Made by a program: the position numbers and the translations under genes. This document shows positions 45,090 through 53,853 of a stretch of 64,000 bases of DNA, one piece after another. Position 1 is the stretch's first letter; every line of letters begins with the position of its first letter. A model generated the notes under the pieces. That model made no database searches and was not told where the DNA came from. It saw only the letters and a program-made list of their open reading frames with translations. The stretch is from Pseudomonas sp. Leaf58 (GTDB lineage: Bacteria > Pseudomonadota > Gammaproteobacteria > Pseudomonadales > Pseudomonadaceae), in the NCBI RefSeq assembly GCF_003627215.1, contig NZ_CP032678.1, positions 62,001 to 126,000 of the forward strand, given 5' to 3'.

Positions 45090-46229
45090 TCAACCCAGGT
45101 TTTTCTTAATTGCTTTGTAGTTCATCCGCATGCGCTTGATGACTTCCTCGGAAATGATGCCATCGCGGTACTTGGACTCGGCATCTTCAATCATCGGACG
45201 CCCCCTGGAATCGAGCAGTTTGAACGCCGCCGAGGCGATGTTGTCGGACTCCATCATCCTGTCCTTGTCGTCCTGATCAAGAATCATGACCTCGCGAATG
45301 GCCGTACGTTTGCCATCAATGGTTGGAATCAAACGCTGAGCCACAATCATTTTCATGGGCTGGAGAACATCAAGACGCGCTTGCTGTTGCATCTCCTTGG
45401 GGTACACGTAGACCAGGCGCTGGAAGGTCTCAGGCACATTGTTGGCGTGAACCGTGGAAAAAACCCCGTGCCCAGTCATCGCCGCTTCCAGGGAGGCTTG
45501 CACGGTCTCAAGGTCACGGGACTCACCCACCAGAATCACATTGGGCGCCATACGAAGCGAGTTGACGACGCCATCATGAAAACCTGACACGTCGTTGCCG
45601 ACTTGCAGCTGGGTCACCAGTGAGTTGGTTTTTTCGATTGCGTCGTACACGAACTCAATCGGATGCTCGATAGTCACCAGGTTGGTATGGCTGTTTGGCC
45701 CTTCGATGCGGTCGCGAAGAATGGACGCCAGCAAGGTTGATTTGCCATTGCCTGTGGCGCCCACCACCAGCACCAGACCCTGATCGAGCGCCCGCGTCAC
45801 TTCGATGATTTCTTTCTCAACCCCGTAGACTTCCCAGTGGGGCGGGGTGGTGGGGATGGTGCGCAGGGTTATGGTCATGCTCTTACGACCATTGCGCAGG
45901 CAGCCAACTGCGTTGAGACGGAAGCGGTAGCGATTGCGCTCGCCACTCTCCTCGCGGTAAAACTCATGCGCATCGTTGATCGGCTGTGCAGCTCCGAGCA
46001 TGGAAGGGGCATTGGTGTTGTACAGCGCAATGATCAGGTCGCGGGCTTCGTTGTCGGTCAGTCGACGGTTGGTCAACTTCACTTTCCGACCGTAGCGAGA
46101 AACCCAGATTTCACCCGAACCGATGATGAAGAGGTCTGACCCTCCCATCTGCACCATCTGATACAACAGCTCGTTGACATGTTCCGCCGAGTTCATGCGC
46201 GGCGGAACTGGGACTATGAAGTCCTCCAT
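45090..46229 (-). CDS. dotB: DotB/TraJ secretion ATPase
   Basis: A 379-aa hexameric ATPase of the PilT/GspE superfamily. Walker A GATGNGKST (157-165), Asp-box TIEHPIEF, Walker B VILVGESRD (231-239), His-box TVHANN. DotB proteins typically have GESRD rather than GEVRD, as here. It would drive the type IVB channel from the cytoplasm. ATG 46229 is chosen because AGGGG is 6-7 nt upstream; ATG 46235 directly abuts that site. It follows dotC and precedes icmT. Confidence 0.95.
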   Translation of the reverse strand: MEDFIVPVPPRMNSAEHVNELLYQMVQMGGSDLFIIGSGEIWVSRYGRKVKLTNRRLTDNEARDLIIALYNTNAPSMLGAAQPINDAHEFYREESGERNRYRFRLNAVGCLRNGRKSMTITLRTIPTTPPHWEVYGVEKEIIEVTRALDQGLVLVVGATGNGKSTLLASILRDRIEGPNSHTNLVTIEHPIEFVYDAIEKTNSLVTQLQVGNDVSGFHDGVVNSLRMAPNVILVGESRDLETVQASLEAAMTGHGVFSTVHANNVPETFQRLVYVYPKEMQQQARLDVLQPMKMIVAQRLIPTIDGKRTAIREVMILDQDDKDRMMESDNIASAAFKLLDSRGRPMIEDAESKYRDGIISEEVIKRMRMNYKAIKKNLG

Positions 46230-46284
46230 GTACATCCCCTTTTATTATTTTTGTTGGGGTTTAAAGGCGTTTGGTACTGCGGCG

Positions 46285-47184
46285 TCACTTGCCCTGGTTG
46301 ATGGCGCGAACCTCATCAGGGGTGCGGTAGCCGCCACGTGGATCCAGATCCAGCGGCACCCATTGCTTTTCATTTCCGTTGAACGAGGCTGGTGCGGTAA
46401 TCGCAAAAGTTCGCTGGTTCAGGTGCATACGATCACCCGAATTGACACGACCCGTGTACTGCGAGGCGACGTAGGAGGGCTCGATCTTGCGCTCTTTGAC
46501 CAGCCTGAGATAGCGAATCATGCCGTTGATATCTGAGCCGAGGTTTCGAATGCGAGAAGTCATTTCAGCATTCGCCTGAAGCACGCCAGATTCCCAACCT
46601 TCCGAAATCCAGTCCGACCACAGCTGCTGCTCCTGCGGTGTTTTTGGGAGCAAAGCCCCCACGGGTTTCGACACATCCACCGGCAAATCAATCAGCAGAT
46701 ACTCGCGCCAATCCGGTGGGGCTGTCACCAACCGCTCCTTTTTGACAATGTCATAGTACTTGCCGGACACCTTGATGCGGTTGTTGTCGTCGGAATGTGC
46801 TGTGACATCGTTGGATTCATGAATGACCGGTGGCAGGAAATACAGGGACTTCTCGCCTGGTGCCGCCAGGCGCATCAAGTCCTTGAATGGAAACTGCATG
46901 TCCCAAGTCTTGGACTCTGAGCTGAGCTGCTTACGCAGCTTGTTCATCTCCGCAACGTAACCGTTCTGGGCGCCCACTGCCATTGCTGCCTCACGCATCG
47001 CTTCGTGGCGTTTGTTGGCAAGATCATCCTCGCCGGCAAGCGGCATGTCTTTGTAGTAGTGAAGCGATTGCAGCTCTTGAAGACTGGAGTTGTCGTACTG
47101 AACGCCAGGTGTTAACTCATCGGCATTGGCGGCAGGAACCGCTACGCCGATCGCCAGGGCCAGCAGCAGGGGCTTGAACATCAT
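46285..47184 (-). CDS. dotC: DotC/TraI outer-membrane complex protein
   Basis: A 299-aa protein with signal peptide ending AANA|DE. Family marks: ELxSLHYYKDMPLAGE region, AMREAAMAVGAQNGYVA (about 64-80), NNRIKVSGKYYDIVKKERLVTAPPDWREYLL (about 135-165) and YVASQYTGRVNSGDRMHLNQRTFAITAPA. Unlike Legionella DotC, a lipoprotein, no lipobox cysteine is seen, so it may rely on DotD or DotH for membrane placement. It lies between dotD and dotB, as in Legionella. Confidence 0.93.
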   Translation of the reverse strand: MMFKPLLLALAIGVAVPAANADELTPGVQYDNSSLQELQSLHYYKDMPLAGEDDLANKRHEAMREAAMAVGAQNGYVAEMNKLRKQLSSESKTWDMQFPFKDLMRLAAPGEKSLYFLPPVIHESNDVTAHSDDNNRIKVSGKYYDIVKKERLVTAPPDWREYLLIDLPVDVSKPVGALLPKTPQEQQLWSDWISEGWESGVLQANAEMTSRIRNLGSDINGMIRYLRLVKERKIEPSYVASQYTGRVNSGDRMHLNQRTFAITAPASFNGNEKQWVPLDLDPRGGYRTPDEVRAINQGK

Positions 47185-47193
47185 GCGAGCCTC

Positions 47194-47706
47194 TTAGTTT
47201 TTGTAAACCAGGTTGATCACGTTCGCCTGCTCAAGCACTTCCACGCGAATGGATGATCCAGACTGAACACCAAGCTCACGCAAGGCATCGTTGAGCGGCT
47301 GGTTGACAATGTTGATGGTGGCCCACGGTTCGTTGGGCATGTTGACGCTAGGCTTGCGGAACTTGTAGCCGGCCATCTTGGCCAGGGCTTCGGCGGTCTT
47401 GGTGACCGTGCCGGTGTAAGAGAAACTCGCTATGCGCTCGAAGCTCTTGGGAACATGGGTGGACTGAAAGTACATCTGGGCATGCTGCTCCTTGGTCAAG
47501 GAAGGCGCATTCACGGCGTCATTGACCTTGGCCAGCAGGCGCAGCTCATCACGGGTTTCAATGGCGACAGCCCTGAGTTCATCAAGTGGATTCACAGGGG
47601 GCGTCACCAGAACATTGGTGGAACGCGCCGTCTGGTTGCTGGCGCAGCCCCCAAGGGTCACGCTCAACGCCAGTACGCTCAGAGCAAGGGAAAATTTACG
47701 GTTCAT
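47194..47706 (-). CDS. dotD: DotD/TraH outer-membrane lipoprotein
   Basis: A 170-aa lipoprotein with lipobox LGGC (Cys21). The C-terminal domain (about 95-165) has FSYTGTVTKTAEALAKMAGYKF and WATINIVNQPLNDALRELGVQSGSSIRVEV, the secretin N-domain-like fold of DotD. It would form the outer-membrane ring with DotC and DotH. First gene of the dotD-C-B-icmT unit; a TATATTGA motif is 39 bp upstream. Confidence 0.93.
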   Translation of the reverse strand: MNRKFSLALSVLALSVTLGGCASNQTARSTNVLVTPPVNPLDELRAVAIETRDELRLLAKVNDAVNAPSLTKEQHAQMYFQSTHVPKSFERIASFSYTGTVTKTAEALAKMAGYKFRKPSVNMPNEPWATINIVNQPLNDALRELGVQSGSSIRVEVLEQANVINLVYKN

Positions 47707-47744
47707 GAAATCACCTGTGTCGTGGACATATGCTTGCCCTCAAT

Positions 47745-47754
47745 CAATATACGC
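47745..47754 (-). promoter_or_regulatory. GCGTATATTG motif upstream of dotD
   Basis: Exact CAATATACGC on the plus strand, so TATATTGA reads toward dotD on the minus strand. It lies between the dotO stop (47774) and the dotD start. Confidence 0.55.
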
Positions 47755-47773
47755 TATATTAGGTTAGTAAGGG

Positions 47774-50700
47774 TTACTTGACAACCGGCATCTTGGCCGC
47801 ATCAATCAGCTCGCGATAATCCTTCATCAGTCTCACAACCAATACGTCGAATATCGTTTGATCCTCTTCAAAATCCACTACATCAAGCGAGTTCTCCGAC
47901 ATAATTTGCTGGATATCGGCCTTCGCTGAACCGTTCGGGTAAGCGGCGGTCAACACCTTCAGCGCGTTGTTCAGGCCAATCTTAAACGTAGGCGGCGACG
48001 CAGGGACACGTCTTGTGGCACGGTGGTATAGGCCCAGATTTCACTCCCGCCCAGGGTCAGTCTCAATACTTGCTCAATGCGAGGCGCCGTTTCACTTTTC
48101 AGGGCTCCAAGGTAGAGCATACTGGAGCCTTCGACGCCTGGGCCTGTGAGCCAGCGGTTCATGTGTTTGATCGCATCATTGGAAGGCCTGAAACGCGCCT
48201 TGATTTCATCCAGCGTAGTTTCGGCAATACCCTTAGACAAGATAATCGTGTTGTTGATCAGCTGAATCAGGTCTTCAGGGAAGTCACTGAGCAACTGAGA
48301 GAGGAGCGTGACGTGTACGTCATATTTTCGCCCTTCACGAATGTCGACAATGGCCTGCTTGCGAATCATCGGCACAGCGGTGGTACGGTGGAATTCGTCC
48401 ATGCAGAGTTTTTTCGGCACAGACTCGTCCTTTTCGATAACCCGTCTGTGGTAATCGCGGAAATGATGAGGGATTTCCGGGAGGGTAAATTCCGCCTTGC
48501 GGTAATAATCTTTGCAGATGATCTGACGACCCAGCAGGTACATCACCGCCGTACGTTTTTCTGCTTGGGCGGAACCATCCTTGGCCACACTCATCAGGTC
48601 AATGGAGATGATTCGCGCCTCACCAATACTGAACACGGTTGGCTGGGAGAGGATAGGGTAGTCATTGACCGCCGAAATGATCATCACTTTGAGGTAGTTG
48701 ATCAGCGTTTCATCGCCAACCATGGAAGACCCGAACACATCGCGGATGGTGGTCTCTTGCGACAGCACTGTGGTGGCATCATTGAGGGTCGGCACCGCAT
48801 AGCGCTGCGCCTGGCTCGCATCGTTAAACAGACCTTCGTCAAAAAGCAGCCGGCTGACTTTCCACCAGGATTCACCACCCATCAAGCGGATATTGTTGTT
48901 TCGGAGGGCCTCGTCGATCAACTCATCCATGCCCGCTTCGTAGGGCTGCGGGTACTTGTCTTCGGAGAAGTAGTCGTACATCGCGTCAACCAGACTGGAG
49001 ATCAGCTCCGGCATCCGATCCACCGGCTCCTTGCGGCCTGCCGGAGTGGTCAGCAGCGTCATCATGTTGACCACGTATTCGCGATCCACACTCAGGGGTT
49101 TTTGGCAGCCCAGTGGTGTGTCAAAGAAGTTCACCGCGTAATCACGGGTCATTTCCAGGCGGAATGCCTGGGCCAGATGCTTGAGGTGCGGTGGCAAGGA
49201 GTCCTTCACCAGCTCCACGAACATTGCCGAGGAAAAGCCGATGTCGAGAATCCCGATACGTGGCAGCACTTCGTTGCCTGGGCGGGTGATAAGGCCCATG
49301 TTTGACGCGGCCAGGTAGAACGACTTGCCAAAGCCAGGCGGGGCAAACACAACTTCCATGTTGGCGGTCTGCAGGTCAGAGCCCGGCAAGAAGGGGAAGA
49401 GCTTCTCATCGATGGTGCGATACAGCATGGTGCCGTCCGACCACGGCGAAACAGGGCGGGTAATGGGGCTCATCACCAGCGCTTCCAGCACCTCCAGGGG
49501 GATGCGGGTCGCCAGGTGTTCTGCCGAGAATCCGGGCAACGTGTTGAACCACGCCTCGATCGCATCGCCGCGTTCCTCGACAACCTGGGTTTGCCCCCAG
49601 GATTCGACCGCCGTTTTCAGCTTGGAACGGTTGCGACGCACCTCCTCGATGTCACGCCCCCACGTGGAGAAGGTGATCTGAGCCGAGACCATCGTGCTCT
49701 CGATCGCGGTCTCCAGCAGCTCTTCGGCTGACTCACGGATCAACTTGTTTTCACTGGAGATGAATGCAATGAACGAGGCAAAGGTTTTACGCCGGGAGAG
49801 CAGCTGGCAGACCCTGTCATGCCCGGAGTCAATCACCAGCGACATCTGGTACGGTACATTACGATCGATGGAACTGAATAGCTCGGCAAACGGCTTGGCG
49901 TCCTGTGGTCGCTGGTCAACCATGATCGGAGCAATCTTCCAGTCGCCGAGATCGACCAGGGTGTTGTCCTCCGCCGCAATCTTCGGCTCCCTGGAAAACA
50001 GCTGCTGACCCACATCGGGGAACATGATGTGCGACATGTCAGTCTCGACCGGGGTGTCCTGCTCTAGGCGAGCAGCCATGCGATCACCCGGCAGATACGG
50101 TCTCCAGCTGTCACTAGTGTCATACTGGGTGATCTGACGGCGGATCTGGTGCAGGAATTCGTGGGTTTTCATCTTGCGCAGCGAAAGCTTCTCCTCCAGG
50201 CGCGAGATAATCTGGTTCACGAAACCGGTGTGCACCATGTCAATGCCGGGCACCTCGACATTCAACGACTGGCCGAATTCGCCTGGCTTGAGGTTGCCGT
50301 TCCTCTTAGCCTTCTCGGCACGCTCCTTTTTGGATCCTGCCAGGATATCCGGGTGGAGGGCACGCTCGGAGGTGGTGATCACCAAGAAGCAGGTTTCCAG
50401 GACGGTTTTTTTCTCCAGCTTGTCCGAACGCTCCTGCACCATCTGCTCCAAGTCCATGTTCAACGTGGCCAGTGTGCGAATAGCGCCCTGGATCGATTTG
50501 CGCAGGGCTTGCTTGGAATTCAGCGGATCCCGGCGAAAGACGAACTGGAGGCGATGTCCTGGTCGTTTCAGCGCAGACGAAAGTGAATCGACCAGTGAGT
50601 CGATGTGTGCACGGGTGGCGTCAGGCCCCATGATGCCGAATGTGCCCTTGATTTCGTAGGCAGTCATCAGGCCACCCTCACGGGTGACCATGGTGAAAGG

Positions 50701-50790
50701 GTCATTGGCCGTTTCGAACTGGCAATAATGATTGACGCTGCTCTTGAGCAGCTTGTTCATCCAGGAGGCAACAGTAAAGCTAAGGCTCAT
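47774..50790 (-). CDS. dotO: DotO/IcmB/TraU ATPase, frameshifted near 47989
   Basis: The VirB4-like ATPase of type IVB systems. The main frame (50790-47971, 939 aa) has Walker A FAPPGFGKS (482-490), MDEFHRTTAVP (Walker B region, about 795) and TTVPQDVSLRRRL close to its end. The adjacent frame carries LTFKIGLNNALKVLTAAYPNGSAK and ends at 47774. This fits the usual DotO C-terminus (KIG..EA...L...FPGGSA). One missing base at about 47989 joins both into 1005 aa, close to the length of Legionella IcmB. So either the gene lost its last 66 residues or a base is missing from the assembly. Starts 10 bp after the 68-aa gene. Confidence 0.93.
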
Positions 50791-50799
50791 GGTCTTTCC

Positions 50800-51006
50800 T
50801 CACATCTTGAGCATGGCATCAGTAACGAGCTTTTTGACGAACTCGTTATTGGTGTGGCGTTCGTAGTCATGGTCGATAAGCGAATCCATCTCTTCAAGCA
50901 CCTTCAGGGCACGCGCTGAAGGCTGCAGCTGCTGAATCGGGATCATGATCATGTCTTGCTGAATGTCATTGGCGAGCTGCAGGTAGCTCTTGGCAAAGGA
51001 ACTCAT
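50800..51006 (-). CDS. Small unknown protein between dotN and dotO
   Basis: A 68-aa helical protein (ANDIQQDMIMIPIQQLQPSA, then ALKVLEEMDSLIDHDYE). No signal peptide or membrane segment. Its ATG overlaps the stop of the 394-aa gene (ATGA) and dotO follows 10 bp later, so it is made with the transfer ATPase. It could be an adaptor for DotO. No family recognised. Confidence 0.65.
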   Translation of the reverse strand: MSSFAKSYLQLANDIQQDMIMIPIQQLQPSARALKVLEEMDSLIDHDYERHTNNEFVKKLVTDAMLKM

Positions 51007-52187
51007 GAGGCTTCTCCTGGAAAGGGCGGAATCATTCCAATCTTCAGGGCCAGCTTCTCCGCTCGTTCACGCTCGCCTTCACGAATCAGCACAATGATCC
51101 TGCCCGAGCTGTACGAACCAACCACAAAGCCTGCATTGTGGAACGCCTCTGCAGCGCGCCCACAGGCCATTCGATCGTAGGCCCGCATGTAGGCACCCAG
51201 CGCCGTATTGCGCTTGTCTATCGGGGCCATGAGCGCACAGTAGTAGTTCTCAAGGAAAAGTCCGGCGCTCATGCAGTTGCTGTAAAGCGGATTGTCAATG
51301 CACGGCACATCCTGGAGCACCCCGGCACCCACGCTCGCCGATTCGTAGACCATCAGTTCGCTGTAGCGCATCAATTCCAGTACTTCCGGGTAGGTTGCCC
51401 ACACCCGAGGACTTTGCGATCCGGCAGCAAAGGTGGCAAAAGCGCGGTGGGTCGGCTCTTGGCTAAGGATCGAGATGCGCAGGAAGATGCTTTTGTTGCT
51501 CTTCAAGATGTAGTTTTCCATCATCTTGATGAAATCATCGGTCTGCTTGGTGGTTTTGCCTTCACGGACACCAACTTTCCACTCTTTGTGCAGATTGTCC
51601 TTTTTCCAGGTCAGATCCATCGGATAGGGTTGCGACAGTAACCAGCGGGCGTAGGTAAAACGCGGGTAGCAAAACGCCACGGCGCTGGAGCGCTCAGGTT
51701 TCTTCACCCCGGTCATGGCCTGATTTTCCTGGGTGCAGTGATCGATGATCAGCTGCACTTCATTCGGGTTCAGGCCCCGTGGAAGCGAGTGAAGCGAGGG
51801 TACATCAAGTTTTGAGGAGACCGCCTGGGTGTAGCGGTAATTGAACTTCATCGGATCAATTCCCAGGTGAATGTCACCCAAACGTGCTACCCGGCTGAAC
51901 AGCTGGGACACGAAGCGTGCGAATTCCTTGGGCTCATCGATACCGAACTCGTTCTGGAGCAGCGAGAGTTTGGTGCGAAAATACTGGGACTGGGCCAGGT
52001 GCTTGAGCCTGAGCAGATTCAGGGACTTGAAATCTGGGAAGTCCAGGTTGGTCACCCAGAGCTTGTCCGAGGCAAGCTCATGGAACCCGGTGACGCGATA
52101 GCTGGCTTCGCCATTGACTGACGCCCAGCCGTCGCGGGCGGATTTGGTGTCGTCAAAAATGCAGACACCGATGGAAGTCTGGCTCAT
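51003..52187 (-). CDS. Unknown protein inserted between dotN and dotO (394 aa)
   Basis: A soluble protein without signal peptide. Features include TSIGVCIFDDTKSARDG at the N-terminus, cysteines at about 315 and 324 near PCIDNPLYSNC, and a C-terminal AFHNAGFVVGSYSSGRIIVLIREGERERA. It is followed by the overlapping 68-aa gene and dotO. In Legionella icmJ and icmB are adjacent, so this is an insertion or a local component, possibly analogous to R64 TraT or TraS by position only. Confidence 0.65.
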   Translation of the reverse strand: MSQTSIGVCIFDDTKSARDGWASVNGEASYRVTGFHELASDKLWVTNLDFPDFKSLNLLRLKHLAQSQYFRTKLSLLQNEFGIDEPKEFARFVSQLFSRVARLGDIHLGIDPMKFNYRYTQAVSSKLDVPSLHSLPRGLNPNEVQLIIDHCTQENQAMTGVKKPERSSAVAFCYPRFTYARWLLSQPYPMDLTWKKDNLHKEWKVGVREGKTTKQTDDFIKMMENYILKSNKSIFLRISILSQEPTHRAFATFAAGSQSPRVWATYPEVLELMRYSELMVYESASVGAGVLQDVPCIDNPLYSNCMSAGLFLENYYCALMAPIDKRNTALGAYMRAYDRMACGRAAEAFHNAGFVVGSYSSGRIIVLIREGERERAEKLALKIGMIPPFPGEAS

Positions 52188-52566
52188 TAACTGAGGCTCT
52201 TTTTATTAGAATATTGATGAAATCTATACGGTTTTAACCCGCACTGCAATCAATTTATCGTAAACGCGAAAACAGGAGGCGTCGCAATCACAGGGGGTTG
52301 CGGCATGATCACCGCTCAATGGTATCCATGTACTTCCACCGTATTGATGAAAGGCAGGGTGATCAATAGGCAGCCTATCAAGATCAGTACGCTCCCTTTG
52401 ATGCAATGAGCCTTACTGAGTTTTTTTCATGCTGATGAATAAATGCCAGGCCACGCAGGCTCATCGCCCCGCCCAGGACACAATAGGCAAGAAAAGTCCG
52501 CTGAAAGAGAGCGACCTGTTCGAAGACATAGGAAAAACAGGGCATGCGATCGCCCTGCTCATCGTG
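52188..52566. other. 379-bp gap between the 394-aa gene and dotN, nothing convincing
   Basis: Only short frames without good starts are present. Near the left end GAATATTGATG (52210-52220) resembles the TATATTG motif and probably belongs to the promoter of the 394-aa gene. No terminator with a T-run, tRNA or clear repeat was seen. dotN ends at 52567, so the gap probably holds a promoter and perhaps a leader. Confidence 0.4.
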
Positions 52567-53232
52567 TCACACGCTGTCGCGCCAGTCAGCGAATTTCTGC
52601 CGGGCAGTCTCCACCCAGTCAGCCGGCTTGTAGCTCTTCGAGCCCTCAATCCAAAGCTTCAGGTAGGGCAGGTAGGCCTGCTTGTTGGGCAACAAGTAAA
52701 TGTCCTGGAGCACCAGGCCGCGCTTTTGATACTCATCGTCCGGCAAGCTGGCCATGTAGTCAGCCATGATCGAGGGGCTGCTGGTACCCAGCAGGGTCGC
52801 AGCAGGAATATCCGCACGGTCAAGGCGCGAGAGCAGGCTCGATGCGGTGTTCTTCAAATCCCCGGTGCTCATGTGTTCCGCAATCCAGAGCATTCGCACC
52901 AACTGGTTCAGCCCAGCCTGGTCGATCTGTGAGCCGGGCAGGTAGATCAGCTTGCCCCGGTTTTGCGTGGCGGCAAAACCAATGTGGTGGCACATGTGAC
53001 AAAGCACGCAGGAAGTCACCAGGTTGTCATCGGAGTGATCTTCATGGTTGTCGTTGGCGTGATGGACTTCATTCTTCTCGTGCTTGAAGCCGCAAAAGCG
53101 ACAAGTGAAATCATCGCGCTTGAGCGCTTTTACACGGGCTTGCCGATATAGGGCGTCCGAGCTAGGAGGGTGTGGGTGGTCGGCACGAAAGGCGCCTCGT
53201 TTGACGGAGAGCGCGATAGGGAGGTAGGTCAT
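52567..53232 (-). CDS. dotN: DotN/IcmJ zinc protein (HNH-like fold)
   Basis: A 221-aa protein. CRFCGFKHEKNEVHHAND (about 44-61), HSDDNLVTSCVLCHMCHH (about 65-83) form the HNH-like zinc fold with two CxxC pairs. In Legionella DotN/IcmJ uses this fold to bind the coupling complex DotL rather than to cut DNA; whether it is a nuclease here is unknown. It lies between the dotP/icmD-like gene and the dotO region, as in the Legionella icm order. DotL itself is not in the window. Confidence 0.88.
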   Translation of the reverse strand: MTYLPIALSVKRGAFRADHPHPPSSDALYRQARVKALKRDDFTCRFCGFKHEKNEVHHANDNHEDHSDDNLVTSCVLCHMCHHIGFAATQNRGKLIYLPGSQIDQAGLNQLVRMLWIAEHMSTGDLKNTASSLLSRLDRADIPAATLLGTSSPSIMADYMASLPDDEYQKRGLVLQDIYLLPNKQAYLPYLKLWIEGSKSYKPADWVETARQKFADWRDSV

Positions 53233-53256
53233 GAAGGGTCACCGAATTTTCGATAG

Positions 53257-53287
53257 AAAAAGGGTGGCAAACGCCACCCTTTTTTTG
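53257..53287 (-). terminator. Terminator after the dotP/icmD-like gene
   Basis: AAGGGTGGC-AAAC-GCCACCCTT with A-run and T-run on either side. It lies between the icmD-like stop (53307) and the dotN start (53232). Confidence 0.9.
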
Positions 53288-53306
53288 TGTCCAAAGCCAG
53301 GCGCGC

Positions 53307-53690
53307 TTAGAACGTGGTGCCTTTGGTGGCGTTTTCTGCGTTGTCACCTTCACCGGTCGCAACGGTTTCGGTGAACACGCCGAGCAGCCATGGGATGATC
53401 ATCAGACCGGTACCCACCAGACACGCAACGATGCCTTTCTTGACTTCACCCTGGCCAGGCTGTTTGCTGTCCTTGTAGAAGTAGAAGAGACCACCTGCGA
53501 ACAGGAAGAAGCCAATCATGGCGAATGCCATCTTGGCAATACCGATACCAGCCGCGAATTGGGTTTTCCACTGGCTACCCATACCATCGAGCCCAGTAGC
53601 GGCACTCGCATCAACGGCATACAATGCCATCAACGCACCTGCCCCAACGACGCTCAACGCACCCTTGCCGAAAAGACGTTTCAACTTCAT
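53307..53690 (-). CDS. IcmD/DotP-like small membrane protein
   Basis: A 127-aa protein with signal peptide (ending DASAA) and two hydrophobic segments (about 48-70 and 86-106: KMAFAMIGFFLFAGGLFYFY and IVACLVGTGLMIIPWLLGV). Size, topology and position between icmG (dotF) and icmJ (dotN) fit IcmD/DotP. IcmC and IcmD share this plan, so the call is by context; the longer IcmC-like protein is at 24999. It has its own promoter region with a TATATTGG site and its own terminator. Confidence 0.72.
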   Translation of the reverse strand: MKLKRLFGKGALSVVGAGALMALYAVDASAATGLDGMGSQWKTQFAAGIGIAKMAFAMIGFFLFAGGLFYFYKDSKQPGQGEVKKGIVACLVGTGLMIIPWLLGVFTETVATGEGDNAENATKGTTF

Positions 53691-53782
53691 GAGTTTTTAC
53701 CCTCGTTATTATTATTGTCCGGGAAGGTGAATTCCTATAGTTAAAATATGCCAATTTAGGCTTAAATGCAACAGGAGCAAAC

Positions 53783-53792
53783 CAATATATGT
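53783..53792 (-). promoter_or_regulatory. ACATATATTGG motif upstream of the icmD-like gene
   Basis: On the minus strand TTTCACATATATTGGTTTGCTCC, 93 bp before the start codon and directly after the dotF terminator. Confidence 0.5.
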
Positions 53793-53815
53793 GAAAAAAT
53801 ATTATCAGAAATGAA

Positions 53816-53838
53816 AAGGGAGGCCGGCGGCCTCCCTT
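53816..53838 (-). terminator. Terminator of dotF
   Basis: Ten-bp perfect stem AAGGGAGGCC-GGC-GGCCTCCCTT; on the minus strand it ends in TTTTC. It lies 16 bp after the dotF stop. Confidence 0.9.
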
Positions 53839-53853
53839 AGGTGTTGCGATGAA

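Noticed and set aside
47774..47956. Independent 60-aa gene after dotO
   Set aside because: No ATG and no separate function; the sequence matches the expected DotO C-terminus in another frame, so it is the tail of dotO after a frameshift.
48013..49305. Plus-strand open frame (430 codons)
   Set aside because: Antisense to dotO; no domain or ribosome site.
52224..52932. Short frames in and beside the gap upstream of the 394-aa gene
   Set aside because: Only TTG or unsupported starts, no ribosome sites, overlap with dotN on the right.
52567..53232. Homing or restriction HNH endonuclease
   Set aside because: The zinc-site pattern is HNH-like, but position between icmD-like and dotO genes and length fit DotN/IcmJ.
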